Shown one piece after another: positions 8,157 to 16,642 of a stretch of DNA of 64,000 nt (within the stretch, counting starts at the first letter, position 1; each line of letters starts with the position of its first letter). This stretch comes from Lachnospiraceae bacterium (GTDB taxonomy: Bacteria > Bacillota > Clostridia > Lachnospirales > Lachnospiraceae), in contig CAJTEE010000006.1 of assembly GCA_910575275.1 (NCBI GenBank), forward strand, positions 124,001-188,000. Reading direction: 5' to 3'. The notes under the pieces were generated by a model. The model did no database searches. It saw only the letters and a list, made by a program, of their open reading frames with translations, and was not told the DNA's origin. Position numbers and translations under genes: made by a program.

Positions 8157-9107
8157 ATGACAAAGAATGAAGACAGGATGCCGGTCTTTTTGATCAACGG
8201 ATTTCTGGAGGCTGGTAAGACGCAGTTTGTTTCCTTTACCCTGCAACAGGATTATTTCCAGTCGGACGGGACCACGGTTCTGATCCTCTGCGAGGAAGGG
8301 GATACGGAATATGACAAAGAGCTTTTGAAAAGAACGCATACCAGGCTCGTCTGTGTGGAGAGCGCGGATGAGCTGGATGAGGATTTTTTCGGACGGCTGG
8401 AGGCTCTCTATGACCCGGACCGAGTCCTGATCGAATGGAACGGCATGTGGCCGCAGGATCAGCTTAAGCTCCCGGATGCCTGGCAGCTTTTCCAGCAGAT
8501 CACGATCATCGACGGCTCGACGTTTGAACTGTATCTTGCCAACATGAAGCCGCTTCTGGCGCTCCTGGTAAGGGAGTCAGAGCTCATCATCATGAATCGC
8601 TGTGATGAGGTTTCCGATGAGAATATCACGAGATACCGCAGAGGATTAAAGGCGTTAAGCCCGCAGGCGCAGATGATTTTTGAGGACGCGGAGGGCGAGA
8701 TCGAACAGGAGGTCCTGGAGGAGGATCTGCCTTATGATATGAAGGCGGATGTCGTTCGGATCTCTCCGGATGCCTACGGCATCTGGTACATCGACGCGCT
8801 GGAGAACGAGGAGCGCTATTCGGGGAAGGTCGTGGAATTCACGGCCATGGTGTTAAAATCGCCGCAGTTTCCGAAGAACTACTTCGTTCCCGGCCGCATG
8901 GCCATGACCTGCTGCGAGGCGGATATGACGTTTTTGGGCTTTGTCTGCAAGGCGCATGAGGCCAGGACACTGGAGACCGGCAAATGGGTCCGCGTCCGTG
9001 CAAAGATCGCGTATGAATTCTGGCAGGATTATGACGGCGTCGGCCCGGTGCTCTATGCCGAAAGCGTGGAGCCGGCCGAGGAGATTCGGGAGGTCGTGCA
9101 GTTTTAA
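8157..9107 (+). CDS. CobW-like GTPase fused to a DUF1980/TIGR03943-like C-terminal domain
   Basis: Protein of 316 residues. The N-terminal part has the Walker A 'NGFLEAGKTQF' of CobW GTPases but no CxCC motif (the region reads 'ILCEEGDTEYD') and ends its G domain near 'IIMNRCDEV'. From about residue 195 the text changes to a beta-rich domain with 'YSGKVVEFTAMVL', 'FVPGRMAMTCCEADM' and 'GKWVRVRAKI'. This matches the pattern of the TIGR03943/DUF1980 family (B. subtilis YcgQ type), which accompanies zinc-regulated YcgR permeases. ATG 8157 is preceded by GGGGGA at eight bases. Located 16 bases after the His-rich GTPase; probably acts with it in metal supply. Confidence 0.72.
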   Translation: MTKNEDRMPVFLINGFLEAGKTQFVSFTLQQDYFQSDGTTVLILCEEGDTEYDKELLKRTHTRLVCVESADELDEDFFGRLEALYDPDRVLIEWNGMWPQDQLKLPDAWQLFQQITIIDGSTFELYLANMKPLLALLVRESELIIMNRCDEVSDENITRYRRGLKALSPQAQMIFEDAEGEIEQEVLEEDLPYDMKADVVRISPDAYGIWYIDALENEERYSGKVVEFTAMVLKSPQFPKNYFVPGRMAMTCCEADMTFLGFVCKAHEARTLETGKWVRVRAKIAYEFWQDYDGVGPVLYAESVEPAEEIREVVQF

Positions 9108-9109
9108 AG

Positions 9110-9150
9110 AAAAAGAGCAGCGGCGCAATCTTTCGCCGGCTGCTCTTTTG
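9110..9150 (+). terminator. Terminator hairpin between the metal operon and the convergent Crp gene
   Basis: Arms 9111-9125 and 9134-9149 (GAGCAGCGGCG with CGCCGGCTGCTC, one bulge) close an eight-base loop. The left arm is preceded by A-rich and the right arm followed by T-rich sequence, so it can work in both directions for the convergent gene ending at 9162. Confidence 0.8.
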
Positions 9151-9161
9151 TCTTGGGAAGG

Positions 9162-9836
9162 TCAGCACTCGATCTCCTGCAAAATTTTAAATTTTCTCCG
9201 GTCAACCTCGATCATTCCCTGGCGGCACAGCTTTCCGATTTCGACAGACAGGCCGCTTCTGTCCACCTCGAGATAATCCGCGAGCTCCTGCCGGCTATAG
9301 GGGATTTCAAAACTGACGCTGTGATTTATTTTTGCCTGCAAAAGGAGGTAAGCGATGAATTTCTCCCTTGTGGTACGCTTGGATGTGACCTCGATTTTCT
9401 GATGAAACAGGAGATTTTTTTCTGCAACGACTTTGAGGAGATTGTAGAGGAGCTGTTGGTGAAATTGACAGGCATTCCTGCATGGCCGGATCATTTTCAG
9501 ACAATCAATCAACATCACGTCCGTATGTTCGGAAGCCACTACATGGACAGGGATAGCCGCAACCCTGGCACAGGCGAAGGATTCCCCGAATAATTCGGCC
9601 GGTCTGGCGCCTGCAACGATGCTCCTGTTTCCCCAATAATCGTTCCGTATAATTTGGATTCCTCCGGCGAGTACGATTCCGACAGAGTCGGCAGGTTCGC
9701 CTTCCGAAAGGACGGTTTCTCCCTTATCAAAGTGGGTAATCGCCGCGTTGAGACAGGTCAGCAGTGTAAAAAGGTTTTGTTCTGAAATCCCACAAAACAG
9801 AGGGCACTTTCGCAGTACCTCGGAATATTTTTTCAT
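9162..9836 (-). CDS. Crp/Fnr-family transcriptional regulator
   Basis: DNA-binding regulator of 224 residues. An N-terminal cyclic-nucleotide-like beta barrel (about 15-120, with 'FDKGETVLSEGEPADSVGIVLAGGIQI') is followed by the long dimer helix and a winged helix-turn-helix near the C-terminus ('SRQELADYLEVDRSGLSVEIGKL'). It lacks a clear Fnr-type N-terminal cysteine cluster; two N-terminal cysteines (CPLFC) are present. ATG 9836 is chosen over an ATG at 9869 because AGGAGA lies seven bases upstream of it. A consensus promoter and a perfect palindrome precede the gene. It is divergent from a ferredoxin-like gene, a pairing that suggests redox or metabolite sensing. Confidence 0.88.
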   Translation of the reverse strand: MKKYSEVLRKCPLFCGISEQNLFTLLTCLNAAITHFDKGETVLSEGEPADSVGIVLAGGIQIIRNDYWGNRSIVAGARPAELFGESFACARVAAIPVHVVASEHTDVMLIDCLKMIRPCRNACQFHQQLLYNLLKVVAEKNLLFHQKIEVTSKRTTREKFIAYLLLQAKINHSVSFEIPYSRQELADYLEVDRSGLSVEIGKLCRQGMIEVDRRKFKILQEIEC

Positions 9837-9849
9837 AAAACCGTCTCCT

Positions 9850-9863
9850 GTTGAAATTTCAAC
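9850..9863. promoter_or_regulatory. Perfect 14-bp palindrome, candidate Crp-family operator
   Basis: GTTGAAATTTCAAC is its own reverse complement. It lies between the predicted transcription start and the ribosome binding site of the Crp-family gene, a position expected for autorepression. The TTGAA...TTCAA half-sites resemble Crp/Fnr-type symmetric sites in layout, though not the standard Crp or Fnr consensus. Confidence 0.55.
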
Positions 9864-9878
9864 ATACATTTGAAGCCT

Positions 9879-9907
9879 ATTGTAGTATGCTGGGTTCAGA
9901 AAGTCAA
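9879..9907 (-). promoter_or_regulatory. Sigma-A-type promoter for the Crp-family gene
   Basis: On the minus strand TTGACT (9907-9902) and TACAAT (9884-9879) are separated by exactly 17 bases. The expected start point is near 9872, about 35 bases before the ATG. Confidence 0.7.
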
Positions 9908-9955
9908 GGAAAGAAAGTACGCGAGAGCGCTCAAGATTGAAATGGAGGAACCAAA

Positions 9956-10672
9956 ATGATACGCAGAATCATCAAAATCGACGAAGAAACATGCAATGGC
10001 TGCGGGGCCTGTGCAGCAGCCTGTCACGAGGGCGCGATCAAAATGATCGACGGCAAAGCACGGCTCACTCGTGAGGACTACTGCGACGGCCTGGGCGACT
10101 GTCTGCCTGCCTGCCCGACCGGTGCGATCACCTTTGAAGAAAGAGAAGCACCTGCATATGATGCGGCGGCAGTCCTTGCCGCAAAGGAATCGCCCTCGAC
10201 TTCTGCTCCGGTCCACGGCTGTCCGGGAGAGCAGGCGGGCACGTTTGGACGAAAGGCAGAGCCTGCCGTCGGGGAGGCGGCTTTTGAGACGAGTCGGCTT
10301 GCACAGTGGCCGGTACAGATCAAGCTGGTTCCGGTCAATGCGCCTTATTTTAACGGAGCCAGGCTGCTGATCGCGGCCGACTGTACAGCGTACGCCTACG
10401 GCAGCTTCCACAAAGACTTTATTCAAGGACACATTACATTGATCGGCTGTCCCAAGCTGGACGAAGGGGATTACGCAGAGAAGCTGACGCAGATCCTGGC
10501 AAACAATGACATCAGGAGCGTAAAAATCGTCCGGATGGAGGTGCCCTGCTGCGGAGGACTTGAGAACGCAGCAAAACGTGCCTTACAGGCCAGCGGCAAA
10601 TGGATTCCCTGGAGTGTGGCAACGATTTCCACGGACGGAAAAATTCTGGCAATTGAAAAAAATCACAATTGA
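9956..10672 (+). CDS. 4Fe-4S ferredoxin-type protein with extra C-terminal domain
   Basis: Electron-transfer or sensor protein of 238 residues. The first cluster motif is canonical ('CNGCGACAAACHEGAI'), the second is altered ('CDGLGDCLPACPTGAI', missing one cysteine spacing), so one or two clusters are possible. After a cysteine-containing linker (about residues 65-115) comes an alpha/beta domain with 'LIAADCTAYAYGSFH', 'LIGCPKLDEGDY' and 'VPCCGG', whose cysteines could hold another cofactor. The ATG at 9956 follows TGGAGGAACCAAA. The gene is divergent from the Crp/Fnr regulator and likely one of its targets. The function of the C-terminal domain is unknown. Confidence 0.8.
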   Translation: MIRRIIKIDEETCNGCGACAAACHEGAIKMIDGKARLTREDYCDGLGDCLPACPTGAITFEEREAPAYDAAAVLAAKESPSTSAPVHGCPGEQAGTFGRKAEPAVGEAAFETSRLAQWPVQIKLVPVNAPYFNGARLLIAADCTAYAYGSFHKDFIQGHITLIGCPKLDEGDYAEKLTQILANNDIRSVKIVRMEVPCCGGLENAAKRALQASGKWIPWSVATISTDGKILAIEKNHN

Positions 10673-10681
10673 AAAAAATCC
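10650..10681 (+). repeat. 16-bp tandem duplication over the ferredoxin stop codon
   Basis: Two units of CAATTGAAAAAAATC(A/C), at 10650-10665 and 10666-10681. The stop TGA falls in the second unit, so the duplication has altered the last residues of the ferredoxin-like protein or its 3' region. Confidence 0.7.
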
Positions 10682-10690
10682 CCAAACCTC

Positions 10691-10719
10691 TTGCATTTCC
10701 AAGAAAAATATGGTATCAT
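10691..10719 (+). promoter_or_regulatory. Promoter of the rimP-nusA-infB operon
   Basis: TTGCAT (10691-10696) and TATCAT (10714-10719) are spaced by 17 bases, and TGG directly before the second hexamer makes it an extended -10. Transcription would begin near 10726, leaving a leader of about 100 bases before rimP. Confidence 0.65.
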
Positions 10720-10747
10720 TACTAACGATAATATGAAGTAACCGGCT

Positions 10748-10784
10748 GAAAGGAGTGGACAAAAAAGTCCACTCTTTCGTTTTG
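10748..10784 (+). promoter_or_regulatory. Terminator-like hairpin in the rimP leader (candidate attenuator)
   Basis: Arms 10748-10760 and 10767-10778 pair almost perfectly (one bulged G) around an A6 loop and are followed by a T-rich run. It lies between the promoter and rimP, so it could terminate most transcripts early. Hairpins in this place are common in front of rimP operons and NusA autocontrol is a known theme in bacteria; the control mechanism here is inference. Confidence 0.65.
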
Positions 10785-10823
10785 TATCATCGTGCCGGAG
10801 GGAATCGGAAAAGGTGGTGGAGT

Positions 10824-11291
10824 ATGTCGAGGAGAGAGGAATATGAAAGCAGGGTCGAGGCGTTTTTGCTTCCGATGATGGAAGAATACGGCTTCGAGCT
10901 GGTGGATGTAGAATATGTGAAGGAGGCCGGGACCTGGTATCTGCGGGCCTATATTGATAAGGAGGGCGGCTTTACGGTAGACGACTGTGAGACGGTTTCC
11001 AGACGTTTGAGCGACTGGCTGGATGAGAAGGATTTTATTGATGACAGCTATATCCTGGAGATCAGTTCACCGGGGCTCGGGCGGCCACTTAAGAAGGAAA
11101 AGGACTTTAAGAGGAGCCTGGGAGAGCAGGTGGAGGTAAAGCTTTATAAGGCTGTGGACCGCCAGAAGGAGATTGCGGGGAAGCTTTTGGCCTTTGACGG
11201 GGATACGGTCACGCTCGGCTTTGAGGACGGCTCTGAGGCCGTACTGAAACGAAAAGATATTGCCTTGATTCGACTGGCATTCGATTTTTAA
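10824..11291 (+). CDS. rimP: Ribosome maturation factor RimP
   Basis: Needed for maturation of the 30S ribosomal subunit. The 155-residue product shows the two RimP domains: an N-terminal alpha/beta part with 'ELVDVEYVKEAGTWYLRAYID', the highly conserved 'YILEISSPGLGRPL' near residue 80-93, and a C-terminal SH3-like barrel. ATG 10824 follows a GGTGGTGGAG; longer readings back to 10755 would run through the leader hairpin and are rejected. It is the first gene of the operon, 13 bases before nusA. Confidence 0.93.
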   Translation: MSRREEYESRVEAFLLPMMEEYGFELVDVEYVKEAGTWYLRAYIDKEGGFTVDDCETVSRRLSDWLDEKDFIDDSYILEISSPGLGRPLKKEKDFKRSLGEQVEVKLYKAVDRQKEIAGKLLAFDGDTVTLGFEDGSEAVLKRKDIALIRLAFDF

Positions 11292-11304
11292 AGGAGGATA
11301 AGAA

Positions 11305-12612
11305 ATGAACAAGGAACTGTTGGAGGCGATCGGGGTCCTGGAAAAGGAGTACAACATCGGAAAGGACACCCTGCTGGAGGCGATCGAAAACTCCCTCATC
11401 ACTGCCTGCAAGAACCACTTTGGGAAAGCGGATAATGTGAGGGTCAATATAAACCGGGACACCTGTGACTATTCCGTTTTCATGGAAAAGGAGGTCGTGG
11501 AGGAGGTAGAGGACCCGGTCTTACAGATCAGCCTCGCCGACGCCAGGATGCAGGAGCCGAAATTTGAGATCGGGGACGTCGTACAGATCCCGGTAGACTC
11601 CCATAATTTCGGCCGGATCGCAACCCAGAACGCCAAGAACGTGATCCTGCAGAAGATCCGCGAGGAAAGCCGGAAATCGCAGCTTAACGAGTGGCAGTGC
11701 CGGGAGAAGGAGGTCGTCACCGGCATCGTGCAGCGCTATATCGGCCGCAACGTGAGCATTGATCTTGGAAAGGTCGATGCGATTCTTCCGGAGTCGGAGC
11801 AGGTAAAGGGCGAGACGTTCCAGAGGACAGAAAGAGTCAAGGTCTATATTTTAGAGGTCAAGGACAATCCCAAGGGGCCGCGCATCTCCGTGTCCCGGAC
11901 GCATCCGGACCTGGTCCGCAGGCTTTTCGAGGCAGAGATCGCCGAGGTGCGGGACGGCACCGTGGAGATCCGTGCGGTTGCCAGAGAGGCGGGCTCCAGG
12001 ACCAAGATCGCGGTCAGTACAAACGATCCGAACGTGGATCCGGTCGGCGCCTGCGTAGGCTTAAACGGCGCACGCGTGGGTGCGGTCGTTGCGGAGCTCG
12101 GAGGGGAGAAGATCGACATCATCAACTGGGATGACAACCCGGCGTTTTTGATCGAAAATGCGTTAAGCCCGGCCAAGGTCATTTCCGTCGTGGCCGACGA
12201 GGACGCGAAGGAGGCCCAGGTCATTGTGCCGGATTACCAGCTTTCCTTAGCGATCGGCAAGGAAGGTCAGAACGCAAGGCTGGCGGCAAGGCTTACCACC
12301 TACAAGATCGACATCAAGAGCGAGACGCAGGCCAGGGAGCTTGGTCTCTTTGACGCCCTGGAGTACGGTGAGTACGAGGATGGCTACGACGACTATGAAG
12401 AATACGAGGAGCCATACGAGGACGGCGGCAGTGGCGAAGGGCAGCCGTTCGAGGAGGCTTACGAGGAAAGCGGCGAGGGGCAGTCGTTAAAGGAGACTTA
12501 CGAGGAAAACGGCGAAGGACGGCCAAGTGAAGGAAACTACGAGGAACAGGGCAGCCAGGATATGCAGGATGTGCCCGAAACTGACTACCGGGAAATGCCG
12601 GAGGAATTCTGA
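11305..12612 (+). CDS. nusA: Transcription termination/antitermination factor NusA
   Basis: RNA-polymerase-associated factor controlling pausing, termination and antitermination. Of 435 residues, the N-terminal RNAP-binding domain spans about 1-125, an S1 domain about 130-200 and two KH domains about 205-345 ('VGACVGLNGARVGAVVAELGG' and 'LSLAIGKEGQNARLAARLT'). As in other Firmicutes there are no C-terminal acidic repeat domains of the E. coli kind. Instead the tail from about 350 is very acidic and contains three 13-residue repeats. AAAGGAGG lies upstream of ATG 11305. Confidence 0.95.
   Translation: MNKELLEAIGVLEKEYNIGKDTLLEAIENSLITACKNHFGKADNVRVNINRDTCDYSVFMEKEVVEEVEDPVLQISLADARMQEPKFEIGDVVQIPVDSHNFGRIATQNAKNVILQKIREESRKSQLNEWQCREKEVVTGIVQRYIGRNVSIDLGKVDAILPESEQVKGETFQRTERVKVYILEVKDNPKGPRISVSRTHPDLVRRLFEAEIAEVRDGTVEIRAVAREAGSRTKIAVSTNDPNVDPVGACVGLNGARVGAVVAELGGEKIDIINWDDNPAFLIENALSPAKVISVVADEDAKEAQVIVPDYQLSLAIGKEGQNARLAARLTTYKIDIKSETQARELGLFDALEYGEYEDGYDDYEEYEEPYEDGGSGEGQPFEEAYEESGEGQSLKETYEENGEGRPSEGNYEEQGSQDMQDVPETDYREMPEEF
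12433..12549 (+). repeat. Three 39-base repeats in the acidic NusA tail
   Basis: Units at 12433-12471, 12472-12510 and 12511-12549 encode G-E-G-x-x-x-x-E/K-x-x-Y-E-E-x blocks of 13 residues. They are diverged from one another and keep the frame. The tail is outside the conserved NusA fold and probably disordered. Confidence 0.7.
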
Positions 12613-12637
12613 GGAATTAGAGAGAAGGGATCAGAGC

Positions 12638-12919
12638 GTGAGTACGGCGAAGAAGGCTCCGCAGAGACAATGCATCGGCTGCGGGGAAATGAAGAATAAA
12701 AGAGATTTGATCCGTATTTTAAAGGGGGCAGATGATTCGATCACGATCGACGCCACTGGAAGGAAAAACGGACGCGGCGCTTATCTTTGTCCGTCGATGG
12801 AATGTTTTAAGAGAGCGGTGAAGGGAAAAGGACTGGAACGCTCCTTCAAGACGGCGATTCCGAAGGAGGTTTACGAAAATCTGGAAAAGGAGATGGAGCG
12901 GCTTGGAAGGCAGGAATAA
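12638..12919 (+). CDS. ylxR: YlxR family RNA-binding protein
   Basis: Small basic protein (93 residues, DUF448) always found between nusA and infB in Firmicutes; family members are nucleic-acid-associated. The signature 'QRQCIGCGEMKNKRDLIRI' and the 'GRKNGRGAYLCPSMECF' loop are present. The GTG at 12638 is preceded by AGAAGGGA at seven bases. A longer frame upstream overlaps the NusA tail and is not family-like. Its last codons overlap the next gene by 17 bases. Confidence 0.9.
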   Translation: MSTAKKAPQRQCIGCGEMKNKRDLIRILKGADDSITIDATGRKNGRGAYLCPSMECFKRAVKGKGLERSFKTAIPKEVYENLEKEMERLGRQE

Positions 12920-13238
12920 GGTCTTTGGCCTTCTGGGGCTGGCGGCCAAGGCGGGAAGAGTGCAGAGCGGAGAATTTCAGACGGAAAAGTCGATAAAATC
13001 CGGGCGCGCGTTTCTTGTGCTTGTTTCGGAGGAATCGTCGGAGAATACGAAGAAGATGTTTCGGAACATGTGTACTTACTATAAGGTCCCATATTTTGAG
13101 TTCGGAGGAAAGGAAGAACTCGGACGGGCGGTCGGAAAGCAGATGCGTGCTTCACTGGCTCTTACGGACGAGGGATTTGCAAAGGCAGTCGGGAAACAGT
13201 TGGATATAAACGGAGGTAGTGAGTGTGAGGGTAAATGA
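12903..13238 (+). CDS. L7Ae-like ribosomal/K-turn protein (YlxQ type)
   Basis: Protein of 111 residues of the L7Ae/L30e/Gadd45 family, which binds kink-turn RNA. It opens with '[20 protein letters not shown]', followed by the typical K-S-I-K-S-G-R-A and the '[16 protein letters not shown]' strand-helix. The TTG start at 12903 gives the expected N-terminus and overlaps ylxR. Its end overlaps the start of infB by about 14 bases. A conserved member of this operon; exact role unsettled. Confidence 0.85.
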   Translation: MEGRNKVFGLLGLAAKAGRVQSGEFQTEKSIKSGRAFLVLVSEESSENTKKMFRNMCTYYKVPYFEFGGKEELGRAVGKQMRASLALTDEGFAKAVGKQLDINGGSECEGK

Positions 13239-16200
13239 ATTAGCGAAAGAATTAGGAAAAACGAGCAAGGAGATCATGGATATTCTGCAGAAGCATAAGG
13301 TGGAGGTAAAAAGCAATCTGTCCAGCGTGTCGGAGGAGCATGCGGCTCTCGTGAAGAAGGCGCTTTCGCCGAAGCCGCAGAGAGCGGCGGCGGAAAAGAA
13401 GACGGGCCCGGCCGAGCTTCGGACAGCAGCTTTGGAAAGCAGGCATGCGGCCCCGGGAGGGCTGTCTCAGCCGAGTACGGGAGAGGAAAAAAAGGCTCCG
13501 TCCGCAGAAGGAACAGGAGAAGCCGCAAATGCTCCGGCGCAGCCGCAGAAGAAGCGGATTGCTGCTGTTTACCGTCCGCAGAACAGTGCGCAGAAGGGCC
13601 GGCCAGGCCAGGCCAGGCCGAGAGGGCAGAGACCGGTGCGGTCTGCAGGCAGCGGTATGCAGGTGCGCCCGACCACGTCTCCTGCCCCGCGGGGAAATGC
13701 GGGTCAGGAAGCGGCCAAGGCGGGCCTAAGAGAGACGCGTCCGGCGCAGAATGTGAATCCGCAGGCAGCAGAAGCCGTTAAGGCGGTTTCAGAGGCAAAG
13801 CCGCAGCAGAGTGCACAGCCTTTGCAGCAGACCGTACAGGCACCACAGGCCACCGCGCCGCAGACGGCAGAAAAAGCGCCGGTTAAAAGCGCCGTAACGC
13901 AGAGCGTGACGGCTCCGGAGGCCAAAACCCAGGCGGCGGTGGAGAGCTCTGTAGCGCAGGCCGTTACCCCGACGGCAGGCCAGGTTCAGGCGCAGAGCAT
14001 TAGCCAGACGGCGGAGAAAACGCCGGTCAGGGAGGCGCGTCCGATGCAGCAGGGTGCCGTGTCCCAGGGAAGCCGCGAGGGCACCAGGGGCCAGGGCATG
14101 AGAACGCAGGGAATGAATCGCGACGGAGCACGCCAGGGAGGCTATCAGGGGAACCGGGACGGAAGTCGCGACGGAGCGCGCCAGGGAGGCTATCAGGGGA
14201 ACCGAGACGGGAACCGGGGCGGCCAGGGAAGCCGCGACGGGGCGCGCCAGGGAAGCTACCAGGGCAACCGAGACGGGAATCGCGGAGGCCAGGGAGGCTA
14301 CCAAGGGAACCGGGACGGAAACCGCGGAGGCCAGGGAGGGTTCCAGGGGAACCGGGACGGAAGCCGGAGCGGCCAGGGAGGTTACCAGGGGAACCGAGAC
14401 GGAAACCGCGGAGGCCAGGGAGGCTATCAGGGGAACCGGGACGGAAGCCGCGGAGGCCAGGGAGGTTACCAGGGGAACCGGGACGGAAACCGCGGAGGCC
14501 AGGGAGGCTATCAGGGGAACCGGGACGGAAACCGCGGAGGCCAGGGAGGGTTCCAGGGCCGCAGCGGCCAGGGAGGACGTCCGGGCCAGGGCGGCGGCTA
14601 TCAGGGCCGAGGCGGTCAGGGCGGCGGCCGCGGATTGAATATCCCGAAGCCTTCGTTTGATACGCCGCTCGCGCAGAGACAGCAGAATACAAAGGCAAGC
14701 AAAAATGCCTATAAGAAGGAGCACGATGAGAAGAAGAACCGCGACGACGAGCAGGTAAGGAAGAATACCCGCGGCGGCAAGGGGACGAAGGCCCCGGCCA
14801 TGCAGCAGCCAAGGAAGGCCGAGATGAAGGCCGAGGAGGTCGTAAAGACCATTATCCTGCCGGATACCGTTACAATCAAGGAGCTGGCGGAGAAGATGAA
14901 GCTGCAGGCGTCGGCGATCGTAAAGAAGCTGTTCTTACAGGGAACCGTCGTGACGATCAACCAGGAGATTGACTTTGACAAGGCCGAGGAGATCGCGATG
15001 GAGTACGATGTGCTCTGCGAGAAGGAGAAGAAGATCAACGTGATCGAGGAGCTCTTAAAGGAGACCGAGGAGGACGAGAAGGACATGGTCGCGAGACCGC
15101 CGGTCATCTGCGTCATGGGCCATGTCGATCACGGCAAGACCTCACTTCTCGATGCGATCCGCGAGACGAACGTGACCGCGAAGGAGGCGGGCGGTATCAC
15201 GCAGCACATCGGCGCCTATGTGGTCGAGGCAAACGGGCAGAGGATTACCTTCCTCGATACGCCGGGACACGAGGCGTTTACCGCCATGCGCATGCGCGGC
15301 GCGCAGGCTACGGATATTGCCATCCTGGTGGTTGCGGCCGACGACGGCGTCATGCCGCAGACCGTAGAGGCCATTAACCATGCGAAGGCGGCGGGCGTGG
15401 AGATCATCGTTGCCGTCAATAAGATTGATAAACCAAGCGCGAATGTGGAGCGCGTGAAGCAGGAGCTCTCCGAGCATGAACTGATTCCGGAGGATTGGGG
15501 CGGAAGCACGGTATTTGTCCCGGTTTCTGCGCATACTAAGGAGGGAATCCCTGAGCTTCTGGAGATGATCCTTTTGACCGCGGAGGTAAAGGAGCTGAAG
15601 GCCAATCCGAACCGGAAGGCAAGAGGACTCGTGATCGAGGCGCAGCTCGACAAGGGCCGCGGCCCGGTGGCAACGGTCCTGGTACAGAAGGGAACGTTAA
15701 AGGTCGGTGATTGCATCGCCGCCGGCTCCTGCTACGGTAAGGTGCGTGCGATGATGGATGACAAGGGGAACCGCGTAAAGGAGGCGGGACCGTCCACACC
15801 AGTGGAGATCCTGGGTCTGAACGACGTCCCGAACGCCGGCGAGGTATTCCTGGCGCATCCGAATGAGAAAGAGGCGAGGAGCTTTGCCGAGACCTTCATC
15901 GCCGAGGGCAAGAACAAGCTGATCGAGGATACAAAGGCGAAGCTTTCGTTAGACGATCTGTTCTCACAGATCAAGGCAGGAAACGTAAAAGAGCTGCCGA
16001 TCATTGTCAAAGCCGACGTGCAGGGCTCGGTCGAGGCAGTCAGACAGAGCCTCGTGAAGCTCTCCAACGAGGAGGTTGTCGTAAAGGTGATCCACGGCGG
16101 CGTCGGCACGATCAACGAATCCGACGTGACCCTGGCCTCCGCTTCAAATGCGATTATCATCGGCTTCAACGTGCGGCCGGATACAACGGCCAAGGCGACC

Positions 16201-16593
16201 GCGGACAGAGAAAAGGTCGATATGCGGCTTTACCGCGTGATCTACCAGGCAATCGAGGACGTGGAAGCGGCCATGAAGGGCATGCTGGATCCTGTCTTCG
16301 AGGAGCAGGTCACGGGTCATGCCGTCATACGCCAGACCTTCAAGGCCTCCGGCGTCGGTACGATCGCGGGCTCCTATGTCCTGGATGGAAAGATCGTGCG
16401 CGGCTCGAAGGTGCGGATCACGCGCGAGGGCGAGCAGATCTTCGAGGGCCCGTTGGCGTCCTTAAAGCGGTTTAAGGATGATGTGAAGGAGGTCAATGCG
16501 GGCTACGAGTGCGGCCTTGTCTTCGAGGGCTTTAACGATTTGAAGGAGGACGATACCATCGAGGCTTACATCATGGTAGAGGTCCCGAGATAG
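13225..16593 (+). CDS. infB: Translation initiation factor IF-2
   Basis: GTPase that places initiator tRNA on the ribosome. The start is taken as GTG 13225, since GGAGG lies eight bases before it; GTG 13219 would be only two bases away. Order: short N-terminal helix domain ('[20 protein letters not shown]'), an Ala/Gln/Pro-rich stretch (about 50-300), an RGG/GNRDG repeat tract (about 300-475), a second IF2_N domain (about 555-605), the G domain ('[13 protein letters not shown]', 'DTPGHEAF', 'NKIDKP'), then domains II, III and the initiator-tRNA-binding C domain. The product, about 1,122 residues, is longer than average because of the insert. Confidence 0.96.
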   Translation: MRVNELAKELGKTSKEIMDILQKHKVEVKSNLSSVSEEHAALVKKALSPKPQRAAAEKKTGPAELRTAALESRHAAPGGLSQPSTGEEKKAPSAEGTGEAANAPAQPQKKRIAAVYRPQNSAQKGRPGQARPRGQRPVRSAGSGMQVRPTTSPAPRGNAGQEAAKAGLRETRPAQNVNPQAAEAVKAVSEAKPQQSAQPLQQTVQAPQATAPQTAEKAPVKSAVTQSVTAPEAKTQAAVESSVAQAVTPTAGQVQAQSISQTAEKTPVREARPMQQGAVSQGSREGTRGQGMRTQGMNRDGARQGGYQGNRDGSRDGARQGGYQGNRDGNRGGQGSRDGARQGSYQGNRDGNRGGQGGYQGNRDGNRGGQGGFQGNRDGSRSGQGGYQGNRDGNRGGQGGYQGNRDGSRGGQGGYQGNRDGNRGGQGGYQGNRDGNRGGQGGFQGRSGQGGRPGQGGGYQGRGGQGGGRGLNIPKPSFDTPLAQRQQNTKASKNAYKKEHDEKKNRDDEQVRKNTRGGKGTKAPAMQQPRKAEMKAEEVVKTIILPDTVTIKELAEKMKLQASAIVKKLFLQGTVVTINQEIDFDKAEEIAMEYDVLCEKEKKINVIEELLKETEEDEKDMVARPPVICVMGHVDHGKTSLLDAIRETNVTAKEAGGITQHIGAYVVEANGQRITFLDTPGHEAFTAMRMRGAQATDIAILVVAADDGVMPQTVEAINHAKAAGVEIIVAVNKIDKPSANVERVKQELSEHELIPEDWGGSTVFVPVSAHTKEGIPELLEMILLTAEVKELKANPNRKARGLVIEAQLDKGRGPVATVLVQKGTLKVGDCIAAGSCYGKVRAMMDDKGNRVKEAGPSTPVEILGLNDVPNAGEVFLAHPNEKEARSFAETFIAEGKNKLIEDTKAKLSLDDLFSQIKAGNVKELPIIVKADVQGSVEAVRQSLVKLSNEEVVVKVIHGGVGTINESDVTLASASNAIIIGFNVRPDTTAKATADREKVDMRLYRVIYQAIEDVEAAMKGMLDPVFEEQVTGHAVIRQTFKASGVGTIAGSYVLDGKIVRGSKVRITREGEQIFEGPLASLKRFKDDVKEVNAGYECGLVFEGFNDLKEDDTIEAYIMVEVPR
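14128..14635 (+). repeat. Gly/Arg/Asn-rich tandem repeat tract inside infB
   Basis: Around ten near-identical units of about 42 bases encode [15 protein letters not shown], grading into a G-R-G-G-Q tail. It makes a long positively charged, probably disordered arm in IF-2. The units lack non-identical spacers and stay in frame, so this is protein repeat expansion, not a CRISPR array. Confidence 0.85.
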
Positions 16594-16642
16594 GAACCGG
16601 ATCCGGCCGGCGTTCGCCGCCGGCTCCGGGAGAAGGAGAAGA

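Noticed and set aside
12710-12717. Eight-base match (ATCCGTAT) to the predicted TnpB guide segment, in ylxR
   Set aside because: Too short to mean anything in 64 kb, lies inside a coding region, and the match ends immediately on both sides.
14128-14635. Regular repeats that could suggest a CRISPR array
   Set aside because: Units are in frame with infB, lack unique spacers, and encode a Gly/Arg repeat typical of IF-2 in this group.
16594-16642. GC-rich inverted repeat between infB and rbfA as a terminator
   Set aside because: There is no T tract after the stem and the operon clearly continues.
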